This document shows positions 1 through 8,225 of a DNA stretch of 14,489 nt, piece after piece. The position numbers and the translations under genes were made by a program. The notes below the pieces were generated by a model that had not been told where the DNA came from, did not search any database, and worked only from the letters and a program-made list of their open reading frames with translations. The DNA is from an uncultured Solobacterium sp. (GTDB taxonomy: Bacteria; Bacillota_I; Bacilli_A; Erysipelotrichales; Erysipelotrichaceae). The stretch's first letter is position 1. Every line of letters begins with the position of its first letter. Location of the stretch: the NCBI GenBank assembly GCA_937895985.1, contig CALBKL010000018.1, positions 1 to 14,489 on the forward strand, given 5' to 3'.

Positions 1-30
1 AATAGGCACTTTTCTCGATATTTAAATATT

Positions 31-49
31 TGATATTCACATAATATCA
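31..49. promoter_or_regulatory. Perfect inverted repeat upstream of the ABC operon
   Basis: A 7-bp perfect inverted repeat, TGATATT-CACAT-AATATCA, lies about 75 bases before the first gene of the ABC importer operon. A second palindrome (ATATTTAAATAT, 18-29) sits just upstream. The spacing suits a repressor operator or the edge of a promoter, but the region is so AT-rich that chance palindromes are likely. I see no second copy of this motif at the other promoters of the window. Regulation of the operon by this site is inference only. Confidence 0.3.
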
Positions 50-61
50 CAATTTTTAAGT

Positions 62-89
62 TTTAAATATGTAATAGTCTTCCTACAAT
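62..89 (+). promoter_or_regulatory. Candidate sigma-A promoter of the ABC importer operon
   Basis: TTTAAA (62-67, 4 of 6 to the -35 consensus) is followed after 16 bases by TACAAT (84-89, 5 of 6 to the -10 consensus). Transcription would start about 25-30 bases before the ATG at 124, with AGGAGG at 109-114 as a strong ribosome binding site. The -35 box is weak, so the assignment rests mostly on the -10 box and position. Confidence 0.4.
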
Positions 90-123
90 AAGGTTAGTAA
101 GTGAACTCAGGAGGAAAGAAATC

Positions 124-1152
124 ATGAAAAAATTTTTCTTACTACTTGCGGCATCCGCAATGTTAATTGGATGCACAAACAAACCTGCAACAACTTCCAC
201 AACAACAACTGAAAACACAAACTCAGGTGGAAAGTCAAAGGTTATGTTGTACTCATCATTAAAGGAACAACAATTAGAAGCTTTAAAAGAGGGATTTGAA
301 GCTGCTCACCCAGAGTATTCTTTAGACTACTACGCAGCTGGCACATCTAAGGTTGCAACTAAGATCGCTACAGAAAAGCAGTCTGGTCAAATCGCAACTG
401 ACTTAGTATGGATCGGTGACCCATCCAACTATGTAACATTCAAGGAACAGGGTATCTTAGAAGCTTATGAATCTCCAGAAGCTGCTAACATCGATGAAAA
501 GTTCAAAGATCCAGAACACTTCTACACAGGCGCACGTCTTGTAGTTATGGGCTTAACAACAAATACAAATACAGTTCCAGAAAACGAAGTTCCAAAGACT
601 TGGAAAGACTTATTAAAGGATGACTTCAAGGGTCAGATCGTTATGACAGACCCAGGTGAATCCGGAACAACATTCTACTTAGTAGCTAGCTTGATGAACA
701 ACCCAGAATATGGTGTTGAATTCTTCGAGAAGTTAAAGGAACATGGTGCTGAATTAGAATCAGGTACAACTTCTACACATACAAAGGTAGCTGCAGCAGC
801 TTATAAGGTAGCAGTTGGTGTTGACTACGTTACACAATCTCTAGCAGATAAGGGTTCTACAATTCGTTTCACATATCCAGAAAAGGATCTAATCGCTGTG
901 TCTAGTCCAATCGCATTACTCAAAGACTCACCAAACCCAGAAGGTGGTAAGGCTTTATATGACTACATCCTTTCTAAGGAAGGACAAGAAATTCTTGCGA
1001 AGAATGACACAATGCCAATCCGTGGAGATGTTAAGAAGGAAGGCACACTATCATTAGATGAAATTATCGCCCGTGCAATGGTTGCGGATGACAAGGCAAT
1101 CGCTGAACAGAGTGCAGAAATCTTAGAGAAGTTCGACAAGATTTTCAAATAA
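124..1152 (+). CDS. ABC importer solute-binding lipoprotein (AfuA/FbpA-like)
   Basis: 342 residues. This is the extracellular receptor of the importer encoded by the next three genes. The N-terminus is a lipoprotein signal: two lysines, a hydrophobic stretch and a lipobox Leu-Ile-Gly-Cys with Cys17 as the lipidated residue, then a Thr/Asn/Ser-rich linker to about residue 38. The body matches the type 2 periplasmic-binding fold of the COG1840 group (LYSSLKEQQ at the start of the first lobe, DPGESGTTFYL near the hinge, and a closing segment ending ILSKEGQEIL). Known members of this group bind ferric iron, hexose phosphates (AfuA) or aminoethylphosphonate. The paired tyrosines that hold iron in FbpA are not visible; the comparable segment reads VGVDYVTQ with one Tyr. 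With amino-sugar genes facing the operon, a sugar or sugar phosphate is a fair guess, but the ligand is not determined. The ATG follows AGGAGG with good spacing. Confidence 0.88.
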   Translation: MKKFFLLLAASAMLIGCTNKPATTSTTTTENTNSGGKSKVMLYSSLKEQQLEALKEGFEAAHPEYSLDYYAAGTSKVATKIATEKQSGQIATDLVWIGDPSNYVTFKEQGILEAYESPEAANIDEKFKDPEHFYTGARLVVMGLTTNTNTVPENEVPKTWKDLLKDDFKGQIVMTDPGESGTTFYLVASLMNNPEYGVEFFEKLKEHGAELESGTTSTHTKVAAAAYKVAVGVDYVTQSLADKGSTIRFTYPEKDLIAVSSPIALLKDSPNPEGGKALYDYILSKEGQEILAKNDTMPIRGDVKKEGTLSLDEIIARAMVADDKAIAEQSAEILEKFDKIFK

Positions 1153-1169
1153 ACAACTAGGAGAAAACC

Positions 1170-2246
1170 ATGGCAAAAGTACAATTTAACGATGTATCTT
1201 TTAGCTATGGAGACAAAAAGATTATCCAAAACCTATCATTAGAAGTAAATGATGGCGAAATTATGGGTGTAATTGGACCCTCAGGATGCGGTAAAACTAC
1301 ATTGATTAGACTTCTCTGTGGTTTTATCAAGCCTGAAACAGGGTCCATTTTTATTGGAGAAACTTGTGTCTTCGATGCTAAAAAGAGAATTAATATCCCA
1401 CCAGAAAGAAGAAATATTGGTGTTGTTTTCCAAGACTATGCGGTATGGCCACATTTAACAGTATTGGAAAACGTAAAGTATCCATTAAAGAAGAAGAGAA
1501 TGGATAAGAAACAAATGCAGGAAATCGCAATGAATGCGCTCAAGCAGGTACAGATGGAAACTTATGCAAACCACTTACCTTCACAGTTGTCTGGTGGACA
1601 ACAGCAGCGTGTTGCGATTGCTCGTGCACTTGTATCATCAAAAGAATTAATTGTTTTAGACGAGCCAATTACTAACTTAGACTTGAAACTACGTCAAGAG
1701 ATGTTGAAGGAAATTCGTGAAATTCAAAAGACAATTGGTACAACAATCGTTTATATCTCTCATGACCAAGAAGCTTCTTTAGAGTTATGTGATCGTCTTG
1801 CGATTATGGACCAACAGGGTAATATCCGTCAGTTAGGTAATGATTACGATATCGTTATGAAGCCTAAGGATCGTTATATCTTTGAATTTGTAGGTATTTC
1901 TAACTTCGTAGATGTTGTGACGAAGGAAGATGGTATCTATATCAATGCAGAAAATGGATTAGTGAAGTTAGATGAAAAGTCTGCACTCGAAAATCCTACA
2001 AAGGCATATCAATTAGCATTTAGACCAATGGATGCAGTATTTGATAATGAAAGTCCTATTAAGGGTAAGGTAGTTACAGAAACTTTCCTAGGAAATATTA
2101 CAAACTACTTTATTCAATTAGGTGATAAACAAATCCGTCTTCAACAATCTGCTTTGGATGTAATGAAGTACGGCAAGGCAAAGGAAGGCCAAGAAGTTGG
2201 CTTGAAGTTTGTTCGTAAGTTCTATTATGAAAAGGAGGAGGCATAA
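1170..2246 (+). CDS. ABC importer ATPase 1 (PotA/FbpC-type)
   Basis: 358 residues. This cytoplasmic nucleotide-binding subunit should power the permease encoded immediately downstream. All catalytic elements are present: Walker A GPSGCGKTT (36-44), Q-loop Gln88, signature LSGGQ (140-144), Walker B LIVLDE (160-165) and switch His198. Residues from about 240 to the end form the C-terminal extension (TOBE-like) typical of importers in this class. The D-loop reads PITNLDL, where family members usually have PLSNLDP or similar. AGGAG at 1159-1163 sets the start, 17 bases after the binding-protein stop. The stop codon overlaps the permease start by one base (TAATG), so translation is probably coupled. 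A second, different ATPase follows the permease, so the two may work as a heterodimer. Confidence 0.92.
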   Translation: MAKVQFNDVSFSYGDKKIIQNLSLEVNDGEIMGVIGPSGCGKTTLIRLLCGFIKPETGSIFIGETCVFDAKKRINIPPERRNIGVVFQDYAVWPHLTVLENVKYPLKKKRMDKKQMQEIAMNALKQVQMETYANHLPSQLSGGQQQRVAIARALVSSKELIVLDEPITNLDLKLRQEMLKEIREIQKTIGTTIVYISHDQEASLELCDRLAIMDQQGNIRQLGNDYDIVMKPKDRYIFEFVGISNFVDVVTKEDGIYINAENGLVKLDEKSALENPTKAYQLAFRPMDAVFDNESPIKGKVVTETFLGNITNYFIQLGDKQIRLQQSALDVMKYGKAKEGQEVGLKFVRKFYYEKEEA

Positions 2247-3970
2247 TGTTTAAGCGTAAAACGTTAAATAATGATTTAGCTGCGCTAGATGGTCGTAAGT
2301 TTTCTTTAGATAAAATTATGATTATCGCAAGCTTTATCATTCTTGCGATTATTGCGATCGTTCCGGTTGCCTCCATTATCGTGAATGCTTTATTCGTAGA
2401 TGGAAAACTAGCATTAGATAGTTTCTTCAAAGTTCTATTGAATAAAGAAAACATCGGTGCGATGTGGAATACAATCTCCATTGCATTCTGGGTAACAATT
2501 TTCGGTACTATCATGGGCTTGTTCTATGCATGGTTGCTAGGACGTAGTGATATTCCTATGAAAGGATTCATGCGTGCATTATTTAGTATTCCATACATGT
2601 TTCCTCCATTCTTTGGAGCCATGGCTTGGGACTTATTGTTATCGGGTAGAGGTGGATATTTAAATAACTGGTTAATGTCTACATTCCACTTAACAAAGGC
2701 ACCTATTAACATCAACTCTATCTGGGGAATTATCTTCGTTGAAGTTTCTTACTACTTCCCATTTGTATTCATGCAGGTAGTAAGTGCATTAGAGAGAATG
2801 GACCCAACACTCGAAGAATCTGCACGTATTGCTGGTGCATCACAGGGATATGTTATTCGTAAGATTACATTACCACTTGTTAAGCCTGCAATTTCATCTG
2901 GTGCACTATTGATTATGATTTCATCATTATCACACTTCGGTGTCCCTTCTATCTTAGGATTCTCACAGAACATCTACACATTACCGACACGAATCTTCCA
3001 GCTCATTAACCGTGCGGCTGGTGACTTCCAGGGTATTCGTGAAGCGACAATTCTATCAATCTTGTTAGTTGTTGTTGTATCTGTAGCACTTTTATTACAG
3101 AAGGCTATCTTGAAGTCTGGAAGCTATGACATTATCAAGGGTAAGAGTATGCGTCCAACCGTAATTAAATTACGTTCCGCTAAGATTCCTCTCTTGATTA
3201 TCTCTATCGTGACATTAGTTATCATCGTTGTAGTACCATTAGGAATGATTTTCTTAGTTGGTCTATTGAAGTCTTACGGTCTACCACTTGTTCCAAGTAA
3301 CTTTGACTTCAGTAACTACACTAATATTTTATTCAACAACAAGATGGTTCGTGATGGTGTTTCCAACTCCTTAATCTTAGCAGTAAGCTCAGGTATTTTT
3401 GCAATGTTACTAGGTGTAATGATTGCTTATGTAATCATTAAGATCAAGCCAAAGGGAAAGGGTGCTTTGGAATTCTTAGCTACACTTCCATACTCTTTAC
3501 CAGGTACAGTACTTGCAATCGGTGTCATTCTTGCATGGTCTGGTAAGATCTTAAATATCAACCTATATAACACACTATGGATTATCTTCATTGCTTATAT
3601 CGCACGTTACTTGTCATTCTCTATGAACGCAGCTTCTGCTGCCTTAAGACAGGTACACCCATCATTGGAAGAGGCTTCACGTTCTTGCGGTGCATCTCAT
3701 ACAGAATCCCTCAAGGATATTACACTTCCGCTCATTCGTCCTGCAATGTTATCGGGTTTCTTCCTAATCTTCTTGCCAGCAATGCGTGAATTAACAACAA
3801 GTTCACTCTTGTATGGACCATATACAAGAACATTAGGTGTAGCTATCTACATGTTACGTAGTGATGGATATATTACACAAGCTTCAGCACTTGCAACTCT
3901 AACAATCTTATTGATCGTTGTTGTAAACTGGATTATTAACTTTATTACGAAGGAAAGAAAGGGCGTATAA
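2246..3970 (+). CDS. ABC importer permease with two fused membrane domains (FbpB-like)
   Basis: 574 residues. This integral membrane protein forms the whole translocation pore in one chain. Two BPD_transp_1 domains lie in tandem, each about 270 residues with roughly six hydrophobic segments, joined by a basic linker around 287-312. Each domain carries its ATPase-docking EAA loop: one at about 189-213 (EESARIAGAS ... LPLVKP) and the other at about 474-499 (EEASRSCGAS ... LPLIRP). Two docking loops in one protein explain how two unlike ATPases could sit on one permease. The fused arrangement is known from ferric and related importers of the FbpB/SfuB type. The ATG overlaps the upstream stop by one base, and GGAGG just before it serves as the ribosome binding site. 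Confidence 0.92.
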   Translation: MFKRKTLNNDLAALDGRKFSLDKIMIIASFIILAIIAIVPVASIIVNALFVDGKLALDSFFKVLLNKENIGAMWNTISIAFWVTIFGTIMGLFYAWLLGRSDIPMKGFMRALFSIPYMFPPFFGAMAWDLLLSGRGGYLNNWLMSTFHLTKAPININSIWGIIFVEVSYYFPFVFMQVVSALERMDPTLEESARIAGASQGYVIRKITLPLVKPAISSGALLIMISSLSHFGVPSILGFSQNIYTLPTRIFQLINRAAGDFQGIREATILSILLVVVVSVALLLQKAILKSGSYDIIKGKSMRPTVIKLRSAKIPLLIISIVTLVIIVVVPLGMIFLVGLLKSYGLPLVPSNFDFSNYTNILFNNKMVRDGVSNSLILAVSSGIFAMLLGVMIAYVIIKIKPKGKGALEFLATLPYSLPGTVLAIGVILAWSGKILNINLYNTLWIIFIAYIARYLSFSMNAASAALRQVHPSLEEASRSCGASHTESLKDITLPLIRPAMLSGFFLIFLPAMRELTTSSLLYGPYTRTLGVAIYMLRSDGYITQASALATLTILLIVVVNWIINFITKERKGV

Positions 3971-3972
3971 GT

Positions 3973-5055
3973 ATGAATCAGATTGAATTAATAAATGTAA
4001 GAAAAGACTATACGACCAAAACATTAGGTACAGTGACAGCAGTAAATAACTTCAACCTAACAATCAAGAAGGGTGAATGTTTCTCATTCTTAGGACCTTC
4101 TGGATGTGGTAAGACAACAACTCTACGTATGCTTGCAGGTTTTGAAGATTTAAGCGAAGGTGAAATTCGTTTGGAGGGTAAGGTTGTATCCAATAAGGCG
4201 AAGAACTTATACGTTCCACCTGAACACCGTAACTTAGGAATGGTGTTCCAGGCATTCGCTGTATGGCCACACTTAAACGTATTTGATAACGTAGCCTTCC
4301 CATTACAAGTTCAAAAACGTCCAAAGGCAGAGATTGAGGAACGTGTAAATCTTGCGCTTAAACAGACGAACTTATTAGACCAAGCAAAGGTATTCCCATC
4401 TGATTTATCTGGTGGTGAACAACAGAGAATTGCGTTAGCACGTTCTATCGTTGTTAACCCAGGTATCTTATTATTAGATGAGCCTTTATCAAACCTTGAT
4501 CCAAAGTTAAGAGAGAGTATGCGTTTTGAAATCAAGCGTCTACAAAAGGAATACAATTTCACAATCGTATTCGTAACGCATGACCAGTCAGAAGCTTTAG
4601 CGTTATCTGATCGTCTACTTGTTATGAATAAGGGTGAAATCATCCAGATTGGTACACCACAAGAACTCTATAATAAGCCAGTAAATTTATTCGTACATAA
4701 CTTCTTAGGCGAATCTAACTTTACAAAGGTTGTGTATAGAGATGGCAAGGTATATGCCGATGGTGATACAACACAACCACTACCATGTGATATCAAACAC
4801 ATGGATAAAGCAGTGAAACTTGCGACTAGACCTAGTGAGATTGAAATCAATCATGAGTCTGGCATCAAGACAAAGATTACAAAGCGTATTATCTTATCTG
4901 AATATACAGAATACTATGTAAGTTTAGGTACACAGGAATTAAAGATTCAAGCACCACATCATCAAGTATTGGCAGTGGGTGATGAATGTTATATTCGTCT
5001 GGTAAATCCTGTATATTATGATGCAGAAGAACGTAACTTAACACACGCTGAATAA
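3973..5055 (+). CDS. ABC importer ATPase 2 (PotA/FbpC-type)
   Basis: 360 residues. It is a second complete ATPase of the same class as the one at 1170-2246 but clearly a different protein, so this is not a recent tandem copy. Walker A GPSGCGKTT spans 41-49, the Q-loop Gln is 93, the signature LSGGE is 145-149, Walker B LLLDE is 166-170 and the switch His is 203. A C-terminal TOBE-like region follows from about residue 240. The start lies two bases after the permease stop, with a purine-rich AAGGAAAGAAAGGG upstream. Since both ATPases keep every catalytic residue, either a heterodimer or alternative homodimers could drive the permease. It is the last gene of the operon and a strong hairpin follows. 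Confidence 0.92.
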   Translation: MNQIELINVRKDYTTKTLGTVTAVNNFNLTIKKGECFSFLGPSGCGKTTTLRMLAGFEDLSEGEIRLEGKVVSNKAKNLYVPPEHRNLGMVFQAFAVWPHLNVFDNVAFPLQVQKRPKAEIEERVNLALKQTNLLDQAKVFPSDLSGGEQQRIALARSIVVNPGILLLDEPLSNLDPKLRESMRFEIKRLQKEYNFTIVFVTHDQSEALALSDRLLVMNKGEIIQIGTPQELYNKPVNLFVHNFLGESNFTKVVYRDGKVYADGDTTQPLPCDIKHMDKAVKLATRPSEIEINHESGIKTKITKRIILSEYTEYYVSLGTQELKIQAPHHQVLAVGDECYIRLVNPVYYDAEERNLTHAE

Positions 5056-5060
5056 ACATA

Positions 5061-5084
5061 AAAAGGAGTGAATTCACTCCTTTT
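5061..5084. terminator. Bidirectional terminator between convergent operons
   Basis: A 24-base perfect palindrome forms a 10-bp stem (AAAAGGAGTG paired with CACTCCTTTT) around an AATT loop. The flanking A and T runs give a U-rich tail on both strands. It ends the ABC operon on the + strand and the nanE-kinase operon on the - strand, whose last stop codon lies eight bases away. Confidence 0.9.
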
Positions 5085-5091
5085 GTTGTAT

Positions 5092-5964
5092 TTATCTACT
5101 GATATTTAATGCCAGTGCACCATAGATGCCTGCTTTATTACCAAGCTTTGCTTGATGGATTTGTACACCATCAAAGCCTGGAATAATATATTTTTGATAT
5201 GCTTTTTTAATGTTGTTAAATACATATTCTTGTTCAAGAATGCCACCGCCAAGAATGAATAGTGGTACGTTATATACGTGTGTTAAAGAACATAACCCAA
5301 TCGCAATCTGTTCAATCCAAGCATCTAAAACCGCTTTAATTTCCGGATTATTTAAGTATTCGAATAAGATTCTTCCATTTGTAATGCATGGATTAATTTG
5401 TTGTGCATTTTGAATGAGTGCGGTTGTGGATGCTAGTGATTCGTAGCTACCATCCCATGGTTTTTTAACTGTTGATGATTGCAATATCATACCACCTAAC
5501 ATCACACCTGCAGATTTACCTGCTCCATAGTATGGCTGACCATTTAGGTATACACCTCCACCAATGCCAGTACCATATGTTAGACATATGAAATCTTTGT
5601 AGCCTTTGCCTGCGCCGTATTGATTTTCACCACGAGCAGCGGCGTATACATCATTTTCAACTGTGACTTTTACGTTGAATTCTTTTTCGAATATCTTCTT
5701 TACTTGCATGCCTGTGTAACCTGGCATGTTTTCGTTTGCGTAGTGGATAGAACCATCATCGTTATTGACTTGTCCGCAGGTACTAATGCCGATACCATCG
5801 CATGGCATGTATTGTTTAATGAATGTGATACAGCGATCAATGACATCTTTTGCGCCTTGTTTGGCTAGTGTTGGAATTTCTGCTTCTTGGACAAGTACTT
5901 CATCTTCGAAAATACCAACTTTGATGTTTGTGCCGCCAATATCTAGAGTAACAATCTTACGCAT
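5092..5964 (-). CDS. nanK: ROK-family sugar kinase, probable N-acetylmannosamine kinase
   Basis: About 290 residues. By context it should phosphorylate N-acetylmannosamine with ATP to give ManNAc-6-P, the substrate of the overlapping nanE product. Seen in the sequence: the N-terminal phosphate loop [10 protein letters not shown], the catalytic END motif ([12 protein letters not shown], Asp near residue 105) and the second glycine-rich ATP motif GTGIGGG. The zinc-binding CGCGxxGCxE segment of classical ROK kinases is absent, and the usual GEIGHM is replaced by GVMLGGM, so this is a zinc-free ROK subtype. I chose the ATG at 5964 over a TTG one codon upstream; it overlaps the nanE stop by eight bases, indicating coupled translation. 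Glucokinase or another hexosamine kinase activity remains possible, since ROK specificity cannot be read from these motifs alone. Confidence 0.82.
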   Translation of the reverse strand: MRKIVTLDIGGTNIKVGIFEDEVLVQEAEIPTLAKQGAKDVIDRCITFIKQYMPCDGIGISTCGQVNNDDGSIHYANENMPGYTGMQVKKIFEKEFNVKVTVENDVYAAARGENQYGAGKGYKDFICLTYGTGIGGGVYLNGQPYYGAGKSAGVMLGGMILQSSTVKKPWDGSYESLASTTALIQNAQQINPCITNGRILFEYLNNPEIKAVLDAWIEQIAIGLCSLTHVYNVPLFILGGGILEQEYVFNNIKKAYQKYIIPGFDGVQIHQAKLGNKAGIYGALALNISR

Positions 5965-6655
5965 CAAGGGCCGCCTTGAACTTCTTTGTGATTTCGAGTG
6001 GTCTAGTGATTGCGGAGCCTACCACAACTGCGTGTACACCAATATCCATCGCATGACGACATTGTTCTGGGGTAGAGATATTTCCTTCTGCGATAACAGG
6101 TTTACCACACTGTTCTACAAGTGTCTTAATCATTCTGTATGGAGGTAGGCTACAGCCCTTTGTATATTCTGTATAACCAGCCATTGTTGTGCCAATTAAG
6201 TCAAAGCCAATTTCGGCCGCATGCATGCCTTCTTCAATGTTAGAACAATCTGCCATAAATAACTGGTCTGGATATTTTTCACGTACAGCTTTGAAGAAAG
6301 TATCTAGATCTAATTGACCAGGACGTGTACGCTTTGTGGCATCCATTGCGATGACTTCAACCCCAATTTCTACTAACGCATCGACTTCTTTCATCGTTGG
6401 TGTAATGTATACATCTGGTGCATCTTCATAATCAATCTTGATAATACCGATGACTGGTAAATCTACCGTCTTTTTAATCTCTAGAATATCTTCTACGCTA
6501 TTTGCGCGGATTCCTTTAGAACCACCTAAATAAGCCGCATAAGCCATTCTGGACATGATATAACTACTGTGTAATGGTTCACTAGGTAATGCTTGGCAAG
6601 AGACAATCAATTGTCCTTTGATTGCGTCTAAAATTTGTTTATTTTTTTCATTCAT
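5957..6655 (-). CDS. nanE: N-acetylmannosamine-6-phosphate 2-epimerase
   Basis: 232 residues, the normal length for NanE. It converts ManNAc-6-P to GlcNAc-6-P, the step that feeds sialic acid or ManNAc into the amino-sugar pathway. The fold is a TIM barrel, and the family motifs occur in order: the start [24 protein letters not shown] (Arg50), VIGIIK with the likely catalytic Lys73, DATKRTRP (Asp105), [18 protein letters not shown] (Glu190) and the phosphate-binding end [10 protein letters not shown]. It is the first gene of a two-gene operon with the ROK kinase. AGGAG at 6665-6669 lies nine bases before the ATG. Sialate lyase (nanA) and the later steps nagA and nagB are not in this window. 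Confidence 0.96.
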   Translation of the reverse strand: MNEKNKQILDAIKGQLIVSCQALPSEPLHSSYIMSRMAYAAYLGGSKGIRANSVEDILEIKKTVDLPVIGIIKIDYEDAPDVYITPTMKEVDALVEIGVEVIAMDATKRTRPGQLDLDTFFKAVREKYPDQLFMADCSNIEEGMHAAEIGFDLIGTTMAGYTEYTKGCSLPPYRMIKTLVEQCGKPVIAEGNISTPEQCRHAMDIGVHAVVVGSAITRPLEITKKFKAALDA

Positions 6656-6678
6656 ATGTTTTTACTCCTGTTGGTTTT

Positions 6679-6708
6679 ATTGTATACACTTCAAAGAGTA
6701 TTTGACAA
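6679..6708 (-). promoter_or_regulatory. nanE promoter, with palindrome over the -10 box
   Basis: Read on the - strand, TTGTCA (6708-6703) is followed after 16 bases by TATACA (6686-6681), or after 18 bases by TACAAT (6684-6679). An 8-bp perfect palindrome TGTATACA (6681-6688) covers the -10 region and could be an operator half or simply part of the promoter. Its -35 box overlaps that of the divergent promoter. Confidence 0.55.
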
Positions 6709-6730
6709 TCTGTTCTTTTTGGGGCATAAC
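6702..6730 (+). promoter_or_regulatory. Promoter of the FAD oxidoreductase gene
   Basis: A perfect -35 box TTGACA (6702-6707) is followed after 17 bases by CATAAC (6725-6730, 4 of 6). The leader is about 20 bases, with AAGGA at 6744-6748 before the ATG at 6758. The -35 box shares five bases with the nanE -35 box on the other strand, so the two promoters probably compete for polymerase. Confidence 0.6.
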
Positions 6731-6757
6731 TAAAAACAAATACAAGGACGGAAAATT

Positions 6758-8113
6758 ATGGAAACAAAAATTCAATATGGCTCAAGAGAGCTAAAGGTTT
6801 TAAAAACCTATGATACTGTCATTGTCGGTGGAGGTAGTGCAGGTAGTTCAGCAGGTTATACTTCAGCCAAGAATGGCTTTACTACATTAATTATTGATAA
6901 GGCAATTCGTCTTGGTGGTAGTGCCACAAACGCACTTGTGACACCGATGATGCGTTCTTTTACAAATCATCACCAGAATTTCTACGATCTTGAAAATGAG
7001 ATGAAGAAGTATGGCGAAACACGTGACCAACACGGAACTGCACAAAGATGGTTCTCTGCAGAGGCAATGGCAGATGCATGGGAAAGTCTTTATACAAGTT
7101 GTGGTGGTGAGTTACTTTATGATGCTTCTGTTTGTGATGTAATTTTAGAAGATCAAAAGATTAAGTATGTTATCGCAAATACGATTGAAGGCTTAGTTGC
7201 GATTGGTGGAAGACAGTTTGTGGATGCTAGTGGTGATGCGGTGTTATCACGCTTATCTGGTGTAGAAGTATTGTGTGGCGATGAAGAGGGTAATAATCAG
7301 ATTACTTCGTTGCGTTTTGAAGTAGGCGGTATTGATATTGAGAAATATCGTGAATATGTTTTCTCGCTGAATGATACTTACAGTATTCATCGTATTAAGG
7401 GTGACCAGTTTGAATCAGCGATGGTAGCTGGTAAGAACTTTGCGATGGAGCCACTATTTTGCAAGGGTGTAGAGGCAGGTATTCTGATTCCACAGGATTT
7501 ACATTATTTCCAAAACTTTACAATTCCTGATAAGACAGGCGTCATGTCATTTAACTGCCCTCACCTAGTAGATTTAAAGAATAATACGCATGCGCTAGAG
7601 CGTTCCGCTGCTATTGTATATGGCCATCAGTGTATTCGTCGTCTTGTTCGTTTCTTGAAGGAAATGATGCCAGGTTTTGAAAACTGTTATTTGGTACAAG
7701 TAGCGAATATGCTAGGTGTACGAGAATCATGGCAGATTGTTGGTAAACTTTTGATGCATGAGGAAGATTATCCAAGACAAGCAAGATACGAAGATGCAGT
7801 TGCGCGTGGTGATTGGTACATCGATGTCCATTCCGCAAATAAGAGTTTGGTGCACCAGATTTCCTATCAACCAGGCGATTACTATGAAATTCCATATCGT
7901 GCAATGGTTACCAATGAAGTGGAAAACCTCGTTGTGGCAGGTAGATGTATCTCTACAACGTTCTTGATGCAGGCAAGTGTCAGAATTATTCCAACCTGCA
8001 TTGATATGGGTGAAGCTGCAGGTATGGCAACAATTCTAGCAAATCAAACAGATACCCCACTAAATGCACTAAATGGTAAATACATCGCAGAAAAGCTAGG
8101 TGAATATCGTTAA
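6758..8113 (+). CDS. FAD-dependent oxidoreductase (FAD_oxidored family)
   Basis: 451 residues. A soluble flavoprotein of unknown substrate. The N-terminal Rossmann fold binds FAD: GGGSAGSSAG at 24-33, with an acidic residue at the end of the second strand (Asp47 in LIIDKAIRLGGSATN). The C-terminal flavin-contacting segment of the family is also clear (NLVVAGRCIS ... SVRIIPTCIDMGEAAGMA). No signal peptide or membrane segment is seen, and no iron-sulfur cysteine cluster is apparent. It stands alone between two terminator-bounded units and shares a promoter region with nanE, so it may oxidise or reduce a sugar-derived substrate. That link is inference; it is not the known NanOx enzyme, which belongs to a different (Gfo/Idh) family. 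AAGGA nine bases upstream supports the start. Confidence 0.85.
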   Translation: METKIQYGSRELKVLKTYDTVIVGGGSAGSSAGYTSAKNGFTTLIIDKAIRLGGSATNALVTPMMRSFTNHHQNFYDLENEMKKYGETRDQHGTAQRWFSAEAMADAWESLYTSCGGELLYDASVCDVILEDQKIKYVIANTIEGLVAIGGRQFVDASGDAVLSRLSGVEVLCGDEEGNNQITSLRFEVGGIDIEKYREYVFSLNDTYSIHRIKGDQFESAMVAGKNFAMEPLFCKGVEAGILIPQDLHYFQNFTIPDKTGVMSFNCPHLVDLKNNTHALERSAAIVYGHQCIRRLVRFLKEMMPGFENCYLVQVANMLGVRESWQIVGKLLMHEEDYPRQARYEDAVARGDWYIDVHSANKSLVHQISYQPGDYYEIPYRAMVTNEVENLVVAGRCISTTFLMQASVRIIPTCIDMGEAAGMATILANQTDTPLNALNGKYIAEKLGEYR

Positions 8114-8121
8114 TTACAATC

Positions 8122-8150
8122 AAGTACTCTATCGGTAGAGTACTTTTTTA
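8122..8150 (+). terminator. Rho-independent terminator after the oxidoreductase
   Basis: A perfect 10-bp stem, AAGTACTCTA paired with TAGAGTACTT around a TCGG loop, runs into a T tract. It lies nine bases after the oxidoreductase stop codon. Confidence 0.93.
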
Positions 8151-8159
8151 TGCAAAAGA

Positions 8160-8173
8160 AGAAAGCGTTTACA
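8160..8173 (+). promoter_or_regulatory. Catabolite-responsive element (cre) for CcpA
   Basis: AGAAAGCGTTTACA matches the Bacillota cre consensus TGWAANCGNTNWCA at every fixed position but the first. It lies just upstream of, or overlapping, the candidate promoters of the regulator-transporter-HyuA unit. CcpA should therefore tie this unit to glucose supply. If the promoter at 8182-8210 is used, the site is centred about 50 bases before the start and could activate; if TTTACA inside the site is a -35 box, it would repress. Confidence 0.75.
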
Positions 8174-8181
8174 AAATCCTA

Positions 8182-8210
8182 TTGCATTTCTTAAAAGTTA
8201 GGTGTATTTT
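8182..8210 (+). promoter_or_regulatory. Candidate promoter of the ROK-regulator unit
   Basis: TTGCAT (8182-8187) and TATTTT (8205-8210) are separated by 17 bases. Both boxes are imperfect. An alternative -35, TTTACA (8168-8173), lies inside the cre site but lacks a good -10 partner. Confidence 0.4.
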
Positions 8211-8225
8211 AGAAGTACGATTTAT

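Noticed and set aside
18..29. Palindrome ATATTTAAATAT
   Set aside because: Pure A/T sequence in an AT-rich leader; expected by chance.
2110..2514. A 134-residue open frame on the - strand over the ATPase/permease joint
   Set aside because: Antisense to two clear genes in translational overlap; no start signals.
5765..6148. A 127-residue open frame on the + strand
   Set aside because: Antisense to the kinase-nanE overlap, both of which carry full family motifs.
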